Source: Spirosoma endbachense (lineage in GTDB: Bacteria > Bacteroidota > Bacteroidia > Cytophagales > Spirosomataceae). From it: DNA of 64,000 bases. The first letter of the stretch is position 1. Every line of letters begins with the position of its first letter. The position numbers and the translations under genes are program-made. The notes under the pieces were generated by a model that had not been told where the DNA came from, did no database searches, and saw only the letters and a list, made by a program, of their open reading frames with translations. Positions 7,837-16,219 of this stretch are shown piece after piece. The DNA is taken from positions 6,215,001-6,279,000 of the forward strand of contig NZ_CP045997.1 in the NCBI RefSeq assembly GCF_010233585.1, in the 5' to 3' direction.

Positions 7837-10042
7837 AATTGGCTACTTCTGAGAGGAATTTAATCCGCATCAATCGTAAGTCTTGTTCCGTAAAATCATC
7901 TCCTCCAAATTCGCGCATGGCGATGGCAATGTTATCGCTTTCTGCCCGCATGAAGTATTCGTAAATCTCATCCTGCCGATCTTCATCCATCACCTGATTG
8001 ATGTAATAATCAAGATTAAGTCGAGTGCCCGAATAGCAGATATGTTCAATCTCTTCCATCAGGTCCTCCATCGAAAGTGCTTTCGATTCGGCAATTTCTT
8101 CCAGATCAACCTTACGATCAATCTGCTGAATGATATAAATCTTAACTTTTGATTTGTTAACGGTCGATTTAATAACGACATCCTTTGCCGTTTCTATCTC
8201 GTTATCTTCAACGTATTTAGTTATCAAATCAATAAACGGCCGCCCAAACTTCTGCACTTTTCCCATGCCGACGCCGTTGATCTGCGCCATTTCTTCACGG
8301 GTTGTGGGATAAGTTGTCGCCATTTCTTCCATAGAAGGGTCCTGGAAGATAACATAGGGCGGCAAATTCTTTTCTTTGGCAATTTTCTTGCGTAAGGCTT
8401 TTAACAACCCTAACAGTTCTTCATCATAGGCAGCCCCGCCCGACGCCGTATCCGAATCCTTATCGTCATCCTCTTTCTGCTCGACTACCTGCTCATAATC
8501 GTGATCTTTCGAGAGCGAAATTGGATAAGGGTCTTCAATAAAGTTCAGGCCCTTCTGGGTTAACTTCAGAATACCATAGTTATCGACATCTTTCTCAATA
8601 TAGCCGTATATGGTAATCTGTTTCAGGAGTGAACACCAGTACTCGGGGCTTTCATTAAATTCGCGCCCTTTCCCATACACTTCCAGGCGATTATGCTCGT
8701 AGCTGGTCACATACTGATTGCTGTTGGCCGTAAGAACGTCGCTTAAGTGGGCAACGTCAAAACGCTGGTCGGTTTGAAGAACGGCCTGCAACGCAAGCAC
8801 AACTTCATTCTGCACCTTAAATTTTTCGGTTGGCTTTAGGCAGTTGTCGCAAAAACCACAGTCTTTATCCATATACTCCCCAAAATAGCCCAGCAACTGC
8901 CGACGACGGCAAGAGCCGAGGTTAGCATAAGAGACCATTTCGGTTAGCAGATGTTTGGCATTATCGCGCTCGGTAACCGGCTTGTCTTTGTTGAATTTTT
9001 CCAGCTTAACGATGTCGTCGTAACTATAGAACATCACGCAGTTACCCTCCAGCCCATCGCGGCCAGCCCGACCCGTTTCCTGATAATAACCCTCCAGCGA
9101 TTTTGGAGCATCATAGTGGATAACGAAACGAACATCCGGTTTATCGATACCCATACCAAAAGCAATAGTGGCACAGATAACGTCTACGTCTTCGTTCAGA
9201 AAAGCATCCTGATTGTTCATCCGAGTCTGTGGGTCCAGACCAGCATGATACGGTAGTGCTTTGACATCGTTGACGCTTAGCAGCTCCGCAATTTCTTCAA
9301 CCGTCTTACGGCTCAGGCAATAAACGATCCCTGATTTTCCTTTGTTCTGTTTAACGTACTTGATAAGCTGCTTTTTGGCGTCGACCTTAGGCTTTATCTC
9401 GTAGTACAGGTTTTTGCGATTGAATGAGGTCTTATACAGATTGGCGTCCTCCATCTGCAGGTTTTTCTGAATATCCTGCTGCACTTTAGGAGTAGCCGTT
9501 GCGGTAAGCGCAATTACGGGCAGATTACCTATATTATCGACGATTCCACGAATTTTCCGGTATTCCGGGCGGAAGTCATGTCCCCACTCAGAAATACAAT
9601 GTGCTTCATCAATAGCGACAAATGAAATATTGGCTTTCTTTAAAAAATCCAAATTCTCTTCCTTTGTCAGAGACTCTGGCGCAATATATAGAAGTTTAAG
9701 AGAGCTGTTGAGCGTATCTTTTTTAACCTTATTCATTTCCGCCTTGGAAAGCGTCGAATTCAGGAACTGAGCATTAATTCCAAAGGCATTTAACTGGTCG
9801 ACCTGATTTTTCATCAGGGCAATTAAGGGTGAAATTACAATAGCCGTTCCATCGCTGACAATAGCTGGTAATTGATAACACAGGGACTTCCCTGCGCCAG
9901 TAGGCATGATAACGAACGTATTACGGCCCGCCAAAATGCTGTGAATAATGGCCTCCTGATCGCCCCGAAACTGACTATACCCAAAAATCTCTTTTAGCCG
10001 CTCTTTGATGGTCGCATAGACCGTCTGATCAACCTGCATCAT
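7835..10042 (-). CDS. recQ: ATP-dependent DNA helicase RecQ
   Basis: A 735-residue superfamily 2 helicase that unwinds DNA 3'-5' in recombination repair. Motif I PTGAGKS is at 47-53, the DEAH box with CISEWGHDFRP follows near 143, and motif VI TGRAGRDG is near 331. The RQC zinc site is seen as CRRRQLLGYFGE followed by DCGFCDNC. A winged-helix region and an HRDC domain (near 545-625) complete the full RecQ architecture. The ~100-residue C-terminal extension after HRDC is common in Bacteroidota RecQ. ATG codons occur at 10042 and 10039. The two genes on this strand, recQ and purD, are not functionally related. Confidence 0.95.
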   Translation of the reverse strand: MMQVDQTVYATIKERLKEIFGYSQFRGDQEAIIHSILAGRNTFVIMPTGAGKSLCYQLPAIVSDGTAIVISPLIALMKNQVDQLNAFGINAQFLNSTLSKAEMNKVKKDTLNSSLKLLYIAPESLTKEENLDFLKKANISFVAIDEAHCISEWGHDFRPEYRKIRGIVDNIGNLPVIALTATATPKVQQDIQKNLQMEDANLYKTSFNRKNLYYEIKPKVDAKKQLIKYVKQNKGKSGIVYCLSRKTVEEIAELLSVNDVKALPYHAGLDPQTRMNNQDAFLNEDVDVICATIAFGMGIDKPDVRFVIHYDAPKSLEGYYQETGRAGRDGLEGNCVMFYSYDDIVKLEKFNKDKPVTERDNAKHLLTEMVSYANLGSCRRRQLLGYFGEYMDKDCGFCDNCLKPTEKFKVQNEVVLALQAVLQTDQRFDVAHLSDVLTANSNQYVTSYEHNRLEVYGKGREFNESPEYWCSLLKQITIYGYIEKDVDNYGILKLTQKGLNFIEDPYPISLSKDHDYEQVVEQKEDDDKDSDTASGGAAYDEELLGLLKALRKKIAKEKNLPPYVIFQDPSMEEMATTYPTTREEMAQINGVGMGKVQKFGRPFIDLITKYVEDNEIETAKDVVIKSTVNKSKVKIYIIQQIDRKVDLEEIAESKALSMEDLMEEIEHICYSGTRLNLDYYINQVMDEDRQDEIYEYFMRAESDNIAIAMREFGGDDFTEQDLRLMRIKFLSEVAN

Positions 10043-10086
10043 TCTACAAATCGTACAAAAGTTACCTTTACTCTATTCGCTTAGCG

Positions 10087-10094
10087 TATCTTTG
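10087..10094 (+). promoter_or_regulatory. Promoter -7 element upstream of kdsD
   Basis: TATCTTTG matches TAnnTTTG. It implies a leader of roughly 50-75 bases before kdsD, depending on the start codon. The -33 match is weak. Confidence 0.5.
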
Positions 10095-10150
10095 CTATAT
10101 AAAGTTAGCGAATATACACTGCAAACTATTCTTCATCGCGAAAACTGACG

Positions 10151-11119
10151 TTGAAAGTATTAAAAAATTCCAAAATGATCGCCCAGGAGGTACTACTGGC
10201 CGAAGCCGAAGCCATTCGTCATGCAGTTGAGTTGCTCGATGACCAGTTCGATGCAGCCGTTGATATAATTCTCAACTCCACAGGTAGACTTGTTGTAACC
10301 GGTGTTGGGAAGAGTGCTCTTATTGGCCAAAAGATTGTGGCTACTATGAATTCTACAGGGACGCCCTCTCTTTTTATGCATGCGGCTGATGCCATTCACG
10401 GCGATCTGGGCATGATTCAGGCAGACGATATTATTCTTATAATTTCCAAGAGTGGAAACACGGCCGAAATAAAGGTGCTGCTTCCTTTGTTGAAGCGGAC
10501 AAGCGTACGGCTAATTGCCCTGGTTAGCGACCGCGAGTCGTATCTGGCCCAACATGCCGACTATGTTCTTCATGCCTACGCCGAACGCGAAGCAGACCCA
10601 ATGAACCTGGCCCCTACAACCAGTACAACTGTTGCACTTGCGCTGGGAGATGCTTTGGCAGTTAGTTTATTAGAGGCCCGCGGTTTTACGCGTCATGATT
10701 TTGCCCGTTACCATCCAGGCGGTTCCCTTGGCAAAAAGTTGTATTTAAAAGTTGGTGATATTTTTCCCCACAACCAGTGCCCTCAGGTTTCCCTCGATAC
10801 GTTAGTCAGGGATGTAATTTTTGAAATTTCAGCTAAACGGCTCGGAGCAACAGCCGTTGTATACCATACTGGCCAACTGGCTGGCATTGTCACCGATGGC
10901 GATATCCGCCGTATGGCTTATCAACACGATGCGTTTTGGGATCTTCAGGCAAAAGATGTGATGACGCCTTCGCCCGTTTGCATTGATGCAGATGAATATG
11001 CTATAAGTGCTCTCCAGTTAATGAGAGATCGGGACATTTCTCAGCTAATTGTTACCGAAAACGGTCACGTAAAGGGCTTTGTTCACTTGCACGACCTGTT
11101 AAAAGAAGGGTTAGTATAA
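10151..11119 (+). CDS. kdsD: D-arabinose-5-phosphate isomerase (KdsD/KpsF/GutQ)
   Basis: A 322-residue sugar-phosphate isomerase converting ribulose-5-phosphate to arabinose-5-phosphate, the first step towards KDO of lipopolysaccharide. The N-terminal SIS domain is clear (VTGVGKSALIGQKIVATM, MHAADAIHGDLGMI, ISKSGNTAEI). HPGGSLGKKL ends the SIS half, and a pair of CBS domains follows (about 205-322), including VTDGDIRR and a final VHLHDLLKEG. The start is uncertain: TTG at 10151 gives the usual short lead-in before IAQEVL, while the ATG at 10175 gives a protein eight residues shorter. It stands alone and ends at a very strong hairpin. Confidence 0.9.
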   Translation: MKVLKNSKMIAQEVLLAEAEAIRHAVELLDDQFDAAVDIILNSTGRLVVTGVGKSALIGQKIVATMNSTGTPSLFMHAADAIHGDLGMIQADDIILIISKSGNTAEIKVLLPLLKRTSVRLIALVSDRESYLAQHADYVLHAYAEREADPMNLAPTTSTTVALALGDALAVSLLEARGFTRHDFARYHPGGSLGKKLYLKVGDIFPHNQCPQVSLDTLVRDVIFEISAKRLGATAVVYHTGQLAGIVTDGDIRRMAYQHDAFWDLQAKDVMTPSPVCIDADEYAISALQLMRDRDISQLIVTENGHVKGFVHLHDLLKEGLV

Positions 11120-11125
11120 GCCCTT

Positions 11126-11182
11126 CTACAAAAAAGCCTTCCTGAAATTGATCCGATCAATTTCAGGAAGGCTTTTTTGTAG
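11126..11182. terminator. Long perfect hairpin terminator after kdsD
   Basis: A 28-bp perfect inverted repeat around a single central base, with AAAAAAGCC on one arm and GGCTTTTTT on the other. It starts 7 bases after the kdsD stop and is bidirectional in form. Confidence 0.85.
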
Positions 11183-11473
11183 CTATCAATAGGAAATCCT
11201 TTTACACATTTCACCGGTTTGTTTAATCATACAATCATGTTCATTAAACAAATTCTACACTCCATATTCCACACTCTGTGGGAATTATTCCACAGTTAGT
11301 AAATTGGCTTTATAGCATATACTCCTCTAAAATCGAAAAATAGGTTTTATAACTTATTGTCTTCTAGCTATTTATCGGTTTTATTTAAGACTTCTCAAAA
11401 AAACGTTGAAGGCTGGTTGTTTTTTTGTCTAATTGCTAATCAAATCAGGTTCAACAAAAAAACATTCGTAATC
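11183..11473. other. AT-rich gap before the sigma-factor gene
   Basis: No convincing gene. The frame of the sigma factor stays open back to about 11357, but this part (SSYLSVLFKTSQKN) does not resemble the family. An imperfect inverted repeat TTCCACAC/TGTGGGAA occurs at about 11265-11284. The sigma-factor promoter must lie here, but no clean TTTG/TAnnTTTG pair is seen. Confidence 0.4.
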
Positions 11474-11989
11474 ATGACTGCGCTCGAATTCACTCATCAT
11501 ATTGGAAAAGTGTCCAAGTCGTTGCGCCCGTTCGCACTGCGGCTTACAAAAGATGTTGAAGATGCTAACGACTTATTACAGGATACACTTTTAAAAGCCT
11601 TTACCAATCGTGATAAATACACAGACGGCACGAACCTGAAGGCATGGTTATATACGATCATGAAGAACACATTCATCACTAACTACCAGCGAATGGTTCG
11701 GAAAAATACATTCATTGATACCACGGATAACCTGCATTACATTAATTCGATGGAAAGCAGTACAGATAATCTGGCTTATTCGTCATTCGCTCAGGAAGAT
11801 ATTAACCGGGCAGTAAATGGTCTCGATGACACCTATCGGACACCGTTTATGATGCACTTCCGGGGCTTTAAATACCACGAGATTGCGGCAAAGCTGGATA
11901 TCCCTATCGGAACCGTAAAAAACCGGATCCACATTGCCAGAAAAGAGCTTAAAGATCAACTGAAAGTGTACGCTCATTTCAACAGTTAA
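11474..11989 (+). CDS. ECF-like RNA polymerase sigma factor
   Basis: A 171-residue sigma-70-family protein from the ATG at 11474 (MTALEFTHHIG). Region 2 is seen as ALRLTKDVEDANDLLQDTLL followed by NLKAWLYTIMKNTFI. Region 4 ends with the helix-turn-helix MHFRGFKYHEIAAKLDIPIG and GTVKNRIHIARKEL. Region 3 is absent, as in ECF factors. No anti-sigma gene is adjacent, so control is probably transcriptional or by another signal. Carotenoid genes follow downstream on the same strand, beyond a terminator, which invites comparison with light-induced carotenoid control by ECF factors in Myxococcus. This link is inference only. Confidence 0.88.
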   Translation: MTALEFTHHIGKVSKSLRPFALRLTKDVEDANDLLQDTLLKAFTNRDKYTDGTNLKAWLYTIMKNTFITNYQRMVRKNTFIDTTDNLHYINSMESSTDNLAYSSFAQEDINRAVNGLDDTYRTPFMMHFRGFKYHEIAAKLDIPIGTVKNRIHIARKELKDQLKVYAHFNS

Positions 11990-12094
11990 AAAAAAATTTT
12001 GTGTACACTGCATATTTGTACGAGACTTTTGTGACCTTGGTCCGTCTCAAACACATTGATTGAGTAGTTTTTGGTTAAAAAAGAGGAAGGTTCG

Positions 12095-12124
12095 AAAAGT
12101 TGGGTGGGATTCCGCCCAACTTTT
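12095..12124 (+). terminator. Intrinsic terminator after the sigma-factor gene
   Basis: The stem AAAAGTTGGGTGG pairs with CCGCCCAACTTTT (one T-G wobble) with loop GATT, then a T-run. It separates the sigma factor from crtI. Confidence 0.8.
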
Positions 12125-12153
12125 TTGTTTACTATACTACTGATATACAACTT

Positions 12154-12263
12154 ATTACGTATAAATTTCCATTAATTAGCAATACTCATAGCGGAATTGA
12201 GTAATTACGTATTTTAAACAAAAGGGTTAGTCAATTATTTACTCACTTACCCAATTACTCAAT
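12154..12263 (+). promoter_or_regulatory. Candidate control region upstream of crtI
   Basis: ATTACGTAT occurs at 12154-12162 and again at 12204-12212, exactly 50 bp apart (about five helical turns), each containing the palindrome TACGTA. ATTGAGTAATT (12196-12206) is an exact inverted repeat of AATTACTCAAT (12253-12263), so the crtI leader could fold with a 46-base loop just before the ATG. No standard TAnnTTTG promoter was found here. Confidence 0.4.
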
Positions 12264-12276
12264 CAACTGCTTACTA

Positions 12277-13749
12277 ATGCCTCAGCGCATCTTTGTTATT
12301 GGTGCCGGTTTTGCCGGTTTAGCTGCTGCAACCAGCTTGGCCGATAAAGGCTACGACGTTACTATTCTCGAAAAAAACAGCATGTCTGGCGGTCGGGCAC
12401 GCGTATTCCAGTCGCATGGCTTCACCTTTGATATGGGCCCCAGCTGGTATTGGATGCCCGATGTATTTGAAACCTATTTTGCCCGTTTTGGCAAGAAACC
12501 ATCCGATTATTACAAACTCGTCCGGCTCGATCCTTCTTATTCGGTTGTATTTGGCCCCAACGAAGCAGTCGATCTGCCTGCCGGTCTGGAAAATCTTGAA
12601 ACGTTATTTGAACAGATAGAACCAGGTAGCGGTCCTCGTCTGCGGGAGTTTCTAAAACAGGCATCGTACAAGTATGATGTCGGTATGAACAATTTTGTCT
12701 GGAAACCCAGTCGTTCTATTGGGGAATTTTTGAGTCTGAAATTGCTGTATGACGTCACCAGACTTGATGTTTTTCAATCCTTTGCCAGTCATGTCCGTAA
12801 ATTCTTCAAAAATCCACGCCTGCTCGAAATCGTAGAGTTTCCGGTATTGTTCCTCGGTGCAACGCCGAGCAATACGCCCGCCATGTATAGCTTGATGAAC
12901 TATGCCGAGATGGTAATGGGAACGTGGTATCCGATGGGTGGCATGCACGAAATTGTGAAAGCCATGGTCAGTTTGGCCGAAGAGAAAGGTGTTAAGCTGC
13001 TTTTAAACCAGACAGTCCAAAAAATTGACATTGCAAACGGGAGAGCCCACAGCATCACCACTGATCTTGGTATTTTTGAAACGGACGTAGTAATAGCCGG
13101 GGCAGACTATAATCATGTAGAGACAAATCTGGTCGACGCTGCCTACCGTAATTACGATGACAACTATTGGCAAAAACGAGTTATGGCTCCCTCTTCCCTA
13201 CTATTTTATCTGGGTGTCAATAAGCGGGTGCCACGTTTGCAGCATCATAATCTCTTCTTCGATGAAGACTTTTCTTTACATGCTCAGGAAATCTACGAAA
13301 CGCCCCGCTGGCCCACCAAACCCTTGTTTTACGCGTCGGCTCCTTCAAAGACTGACCCCAGTGTTGCACCAGAAGGATGCGAGAACTTATTCCTGCTGAT
13401 TCCTGTGGCCCCCGACCTCACGGATGATGACGCGACCCGTGAGCGCTATTTTGACATTATTATGACCCGGCTGGAAGCCTATGTGGGTGAGGATATTCGG
13501 AGCAGTCTGATTTATAAGCGGAGTTACGCCCACCGCGATTTCAAGAGTGATTACAACGCTTTCCGGGGAAACGCATACGGATTGGCAAACACACTTAAAC
13601 AGACTGCCCTGCTAAAACCATCTTTAAAAAACAAAAAAGTGAACAATCTGTTCTACACGGGTCAGCTGACGGTTCCGGGTCCTGGAGTCCCACCGTCACT
13701 TATCTCTGGCCTTGTCGTTGCGGACGAAGTTGCCAAAGAATTTTTCTAA
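12277..13749 (+). CDS. crtI: CrtI-family phytoene desaturase
   Basis: A 490-residue FAD-dependent carotenoid desaturase. The N-terminal dinucleotide-binding motif VIGAGFAGLAAATSLADKG is followed by the acidic strand end LEKN and SGGRAR, typical of CrtI. FDMGPSWYWMPDVFE is the substrate-side signature of the family. Near the C-terminus FYTGQLTVPGPGVPPSLISG binds the FAD end. It introduces double bonds into phytoene, probably leading to lycopene or a neurosporene-like product. crtB follows after 31 bases, so the two form an operon. Relatives in this family include hydroxyneurosporene or diapo-type desaturases, so the exact substrate is inferred. Confidence 0.9.
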   Translation: MPQRIFVIGAGFAGLAAATSLADKGYDVTILEKNSMSGGRARVFQSHGFTFDMGPSWYWMPDVFETYFARFGKKPSDYYKLVRLDPSYSVVFGPNEAVDLPAGLENLETLFEQIEPGSGPRLREFLKQASYKYDVGMNNFVWKPSRSIGEFLSLKLLYDVTRLDVFQSFASHVRKFFKNPRLLEIVEFPVLFLGATPSNTPAMYSLMNYAEMVMGTWYPMGGMHEIVKAMVSLAEEKGVKLLLNQTVQKIDIANGRAHSITTDLGIFETDVVIAGADYNHVETNLVDAAYRNYDDNYWQKRVMAPSSLLFYLGVNKRVPRLQHHNLFFDEDFSLHAQEIYETPRWPTKPLFYASAPSKTDPSVAPEGCENLFLLIPVAPDLTDDDATRERYFDIIMTRLEAYVGEDIRSSLIYKRSYAHRDFKSDYNAFRGNAYGLANTLKQTALLKPSLKNKKVNNLFYTGQLTVPGPGVPPSLISGLVVADEVAKEFF

Positions 13750-13780
13750 CTTACAGAACTAACCTCTTCCTTTCCAATCT

Positions 13781-14617
13781 ATGATGGCGTTGTTCAACAC
13801 AACCGCACTGAAATGTAGTAAACTGATTACAGAGCATTACAGTACGTCTTTCACGTTAGGCATTAAAACGCTTGACCGCAGGTTTCACATGCCTATCTAC
13901 GCCATTTATGGATTCGTTCGATATGCTGATGAAATTGTTGATACGTTTCATGACTACGACAAGAAGACGCTACTTGCCCGTTTTAAGCACGACACTTACC
14001 AGGCCATCGAAGAGGGTATTAGCCTGAATCCCATCTTGCATTCATTTCAGCTCGTTGTTAAACAATACAAAATTGAGCACGAATTGATCGATTCCTTCCT
14101 GAAAAGTATGGAAATGGACCTGTACTTTCAGGATTATGATGCAGATGGATACAATGAATACATTTACGGCTCAGCCGAAGTAGTAGGGCTGATGTGCCTG
14201 CGGGTTTTCTGTGAAGGTAATTATACCGAATTCGACCGCTTATGTGAGCCCGCTCGTAAACTAGGATCTGCGTTTCAAAAGGTTAATTTTCTGCGCGATT
14301 TAAAGAGCGATTTTGTTGATCGGGGCCGTACATACTTTCCAGGGGTGAATTTCAAGGAATTTGGTTGCGATGCCAAGCTCGTTATAGAAAATGACATCCA
14401 GTGTGACTTTGATGAAGCCTACAAAGGTATCATGAACCTTCCACGTGGGGCTAAACTAGGCGTTTATTTAGCGTATGCCTATTACCAGACCTTATTCAAC
14501 AAAATTAAGCAGTTACCCGCTTCCCGAATTCAAAACGAACGAATCCGGGTGCCTAATCCGCAAAAATTAGCGCTACTGGCGCAAACCTATTTAAAGTTTC
14601 GACTGAATGTAATTTAG
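13781..14617 (+). CDS. crtB: Phytoene synthase (squalene/phytoene synthase family)
   Basis: A 278-residue prenyl transferase. The first aspartate-rich motif DEIVD is at 50-54 (within YADEIVDTF), and the second is DLKSD at 173-177 followed by FVDRGRTYFP. These bind the Mg-diphosphate of geranylgeranyl diphosphate. It joins two such molecules to phytoene, the substrate of the preceding crtI product, so the gene pair supplies the carotenoid backbone. ATG codons at 13781 and 13784 are both possible. No lycopene cyclase or hydroxylase gene lies in this window, so later steps must be encoded elsewhere. Confidence 0.9.
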   Translation: MMALFNTTALKCSKLITEHYSTSFTLGIKTLDRRFHMPIYAIYGFVRYADEIVDTFHDYDKKTLLARFKHDTYQAIEEGISLNPILHSFQLVVKQYKIEHELIDSFLKSMEMDLYFQDYDADGYNEYIYGSAEVVGLMCLRVFCEGNYTEFDRLCEPARKLGSAFQKVNFLRDLKSDFVDRGRTYFPGVNFKEFGCDAKLVIENDIQCDFDEAYKGIMNLPRGAKLGVYLAYAYYQTLFNKIKQLPASRIQNERIRVPNPQKLALLAQTYLKFRLNVI

Positions 14618-14681
14618 GTTACGGTCATAGTATACTCTAACTAATGAGGTAACTGTTATTCAGCCCTGCGTCCCTTTTCGC

Positions 14682-14689
14682 TATCTTTG
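14682..14689 (+). promoter_or_regulatory. gatB promoter -7 element
   Basis: TATCTTTG matches TAnnTTTG, giving a leader of about 18 bases before the gatB ATG at 14714. The -33 match is weak. Confidence 0.5.
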
Positions 14690-14713
14690 CTATAAATCAT
14701 ATAGTTTCTGTCA

Positions 14714-16219
14714 ATGGTAGCCGAAGCGAACTCTTCGCCGGAGGTGCTGGCGCAGCCAACCGAAGTCCGATACGAAGCCGTAATCGGACTGGAAGTGCAC
14801 TGCCAGTTACTTACCCAAAGCAAAATCTTTGCCGCCGACGCTAATGCGTTTGGTGCCGAACCAAATACGAATATCAGTGTCATTACACTTGGGCATCCTG
14901 GCACGCTCCCTAAATTGAATCGTAAGGCCGTTGAATACGCTGTTCGAATAGGATTAGCCTGTGGCAGTGAGATTACACGCCATAATATCTTCGCCCGAAA
15001 AAATTATTTTTATCCTGATTTACCTAAAGGATATCAGCTTTCGCAGGATAAAGGCCCGATTTGTGTAGGTGGTGGCATTTTAGTGAAGGCCAAGGACCCC
15101 CAAACAGGCCAATCGTATCAAACAACAATTCAGTTACACCATATTCATCTTGAAGAAGACGCCGGTAAGTCCATTCACGATGGCGATGAGTGGGCAACAC
15201 AGCTCGACTACAACCGTGCCGGAACTCCCCTCATTGAGATGGTTACCGACCCCTGTATTCGCACTGCCGATGAAGCAGGACAGTATCTGACCGAAGTTCG
15301 CCGGTTGGTGCGTTATCTGGACATTTGTGACGGAAACATGGAAGAGGGATCACTGCGGTGCGACGTCAATGTTTCCATACGACCCAGGGGCGCGACTAAT
15401 TTAGGTACGAAAGTTGAAGTAAAAAACCTGAACTCTATTCGGAACGTAATGCGCGCAGTTGATAGCGAATTTAAACGGCAGGTTGAGGTTGTCGAGTCAG
15501 GTGGGCGAATTATTCAGGAAACCCGCACCTTCGACGCTTCTACTGGCTTAAGCTATGCCATGCGCGAAAAGGAAACCATGAACGATTATCGGTATTTCCC
15601 TGATCCTGACCTTACGCCCGTGGTTATTTCGGATGCCTGGTTGGCCGATATTCAATCCAGAATGCCCATGCTTCCGGCTGAGCTTTACCAGAAGTTTACA
15701 ACGCACTATGGCTTACCAGATTATGATGCGGCTCTTTTAACCGACTCGAAAGAACTGGCCGACTATTACGAAGCTGTTTGTATGTATACACCCAACTACA
15801 AAGCAGCGTCGAACTGGATTATGGGGCCTGTTAAAAGCCAGCTCACCGAAAAAATGCTGCGCGACCGTCAATTCCCTATCTCGGCCGAACGGCTGGCCTC
15901 ACTAATTGGATTGGTTGACAACGGCACTATCAGCCAAACGGCGGCTCAGCAAGTGCTTACGTTACTGATTGCCCAACCCGATGCATCAGCGGAAGAGTTA
16001 GCCAAAACTCATGGTTTGATTCAGAATCGCAATACAGATGCATTGCAATCGTTGGTAGAAGAAGTACTAACAGCCTGGCCCGACAAAGTAGCTCAATACC
16101 GTAAAGGCAAGAAGAATTTACTAGGGATGTTTGTGGGCGAGGTGATGAAAAAATCAAAAGGCTCTGCTGACCCTAAATTGGTGAATGAATTAGTAACGAA
16201 GACACTACAAACAACATGA
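14714..16219 (+). CDS. gatB: Asp-tRNA(Asn)/Glu-tRNA(Gln) amidotransferase subunit B
   Basis: A 501-residue GatB. The opening YEAVIGLEVHCQLLTQSKIF, the segment ARKNYFYPDLPKGYQLSQ, and LRCDVNVSIRP are signature stretches of the glutamyl-amidotransferase B core, which phosphorylates the mischarged tRNA. The C-terminal ~150 residues form the helical YqeY-like tail that holds the tRNA. GatA and GatC genes are not in the window. The last four bases overlap the start of the next gene, so the two are translationally coupled. Confidence 0.95.
   Translation: MVAEANSSPEVLAQPTEVRYEAVIGLEVHCQLLTQSKIFAADANAFGAEPNTNISVITLGHPGTLPKLNRKAVEYAVRIGLACGSEITRHNIFARKNYFYPDLPKGYQLSQDKGPICVGGGILVKAKDPQTGQSYQTTIQLHHIHLEEDAGKSIHDGDEWATQLDYNRAGTPLIEMVTDPCIRTADEAGQYLTEVRRLVRYLDICDGNMEEGSLRCDVNVSIRPRGATNLGTKVEVKNLNSIRNVMRAVDSEFKRQVEVVESGGRIIQETRTFDASTGLSYAMREKETMNDYRYFPDPDLTPVVISDAWLADIQSRMPMLPAELYQKFTTHYGLPDYDAALLTDSKELADYYEAVCMYTPNYKAASNWIMGPVKSQLTEKMLRDRQFPISAERLASLIGLVDNGTISQTAAQQVLTLLIAQPDASAEELAKTHGLIQNRNTDALQSLVEEVLTAWPDKVAQYRKGKKNLLGMFVGEVMKKSKGSADPKLVNELVTKTLQTT

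Noticed and set aside
12000..12094. A possible small RNA between the sigma factor and its terminator
   Set aside because: The TATTTG near 12014 misses the consensus spacing, and the terminator is explained by the sigma gene itself.
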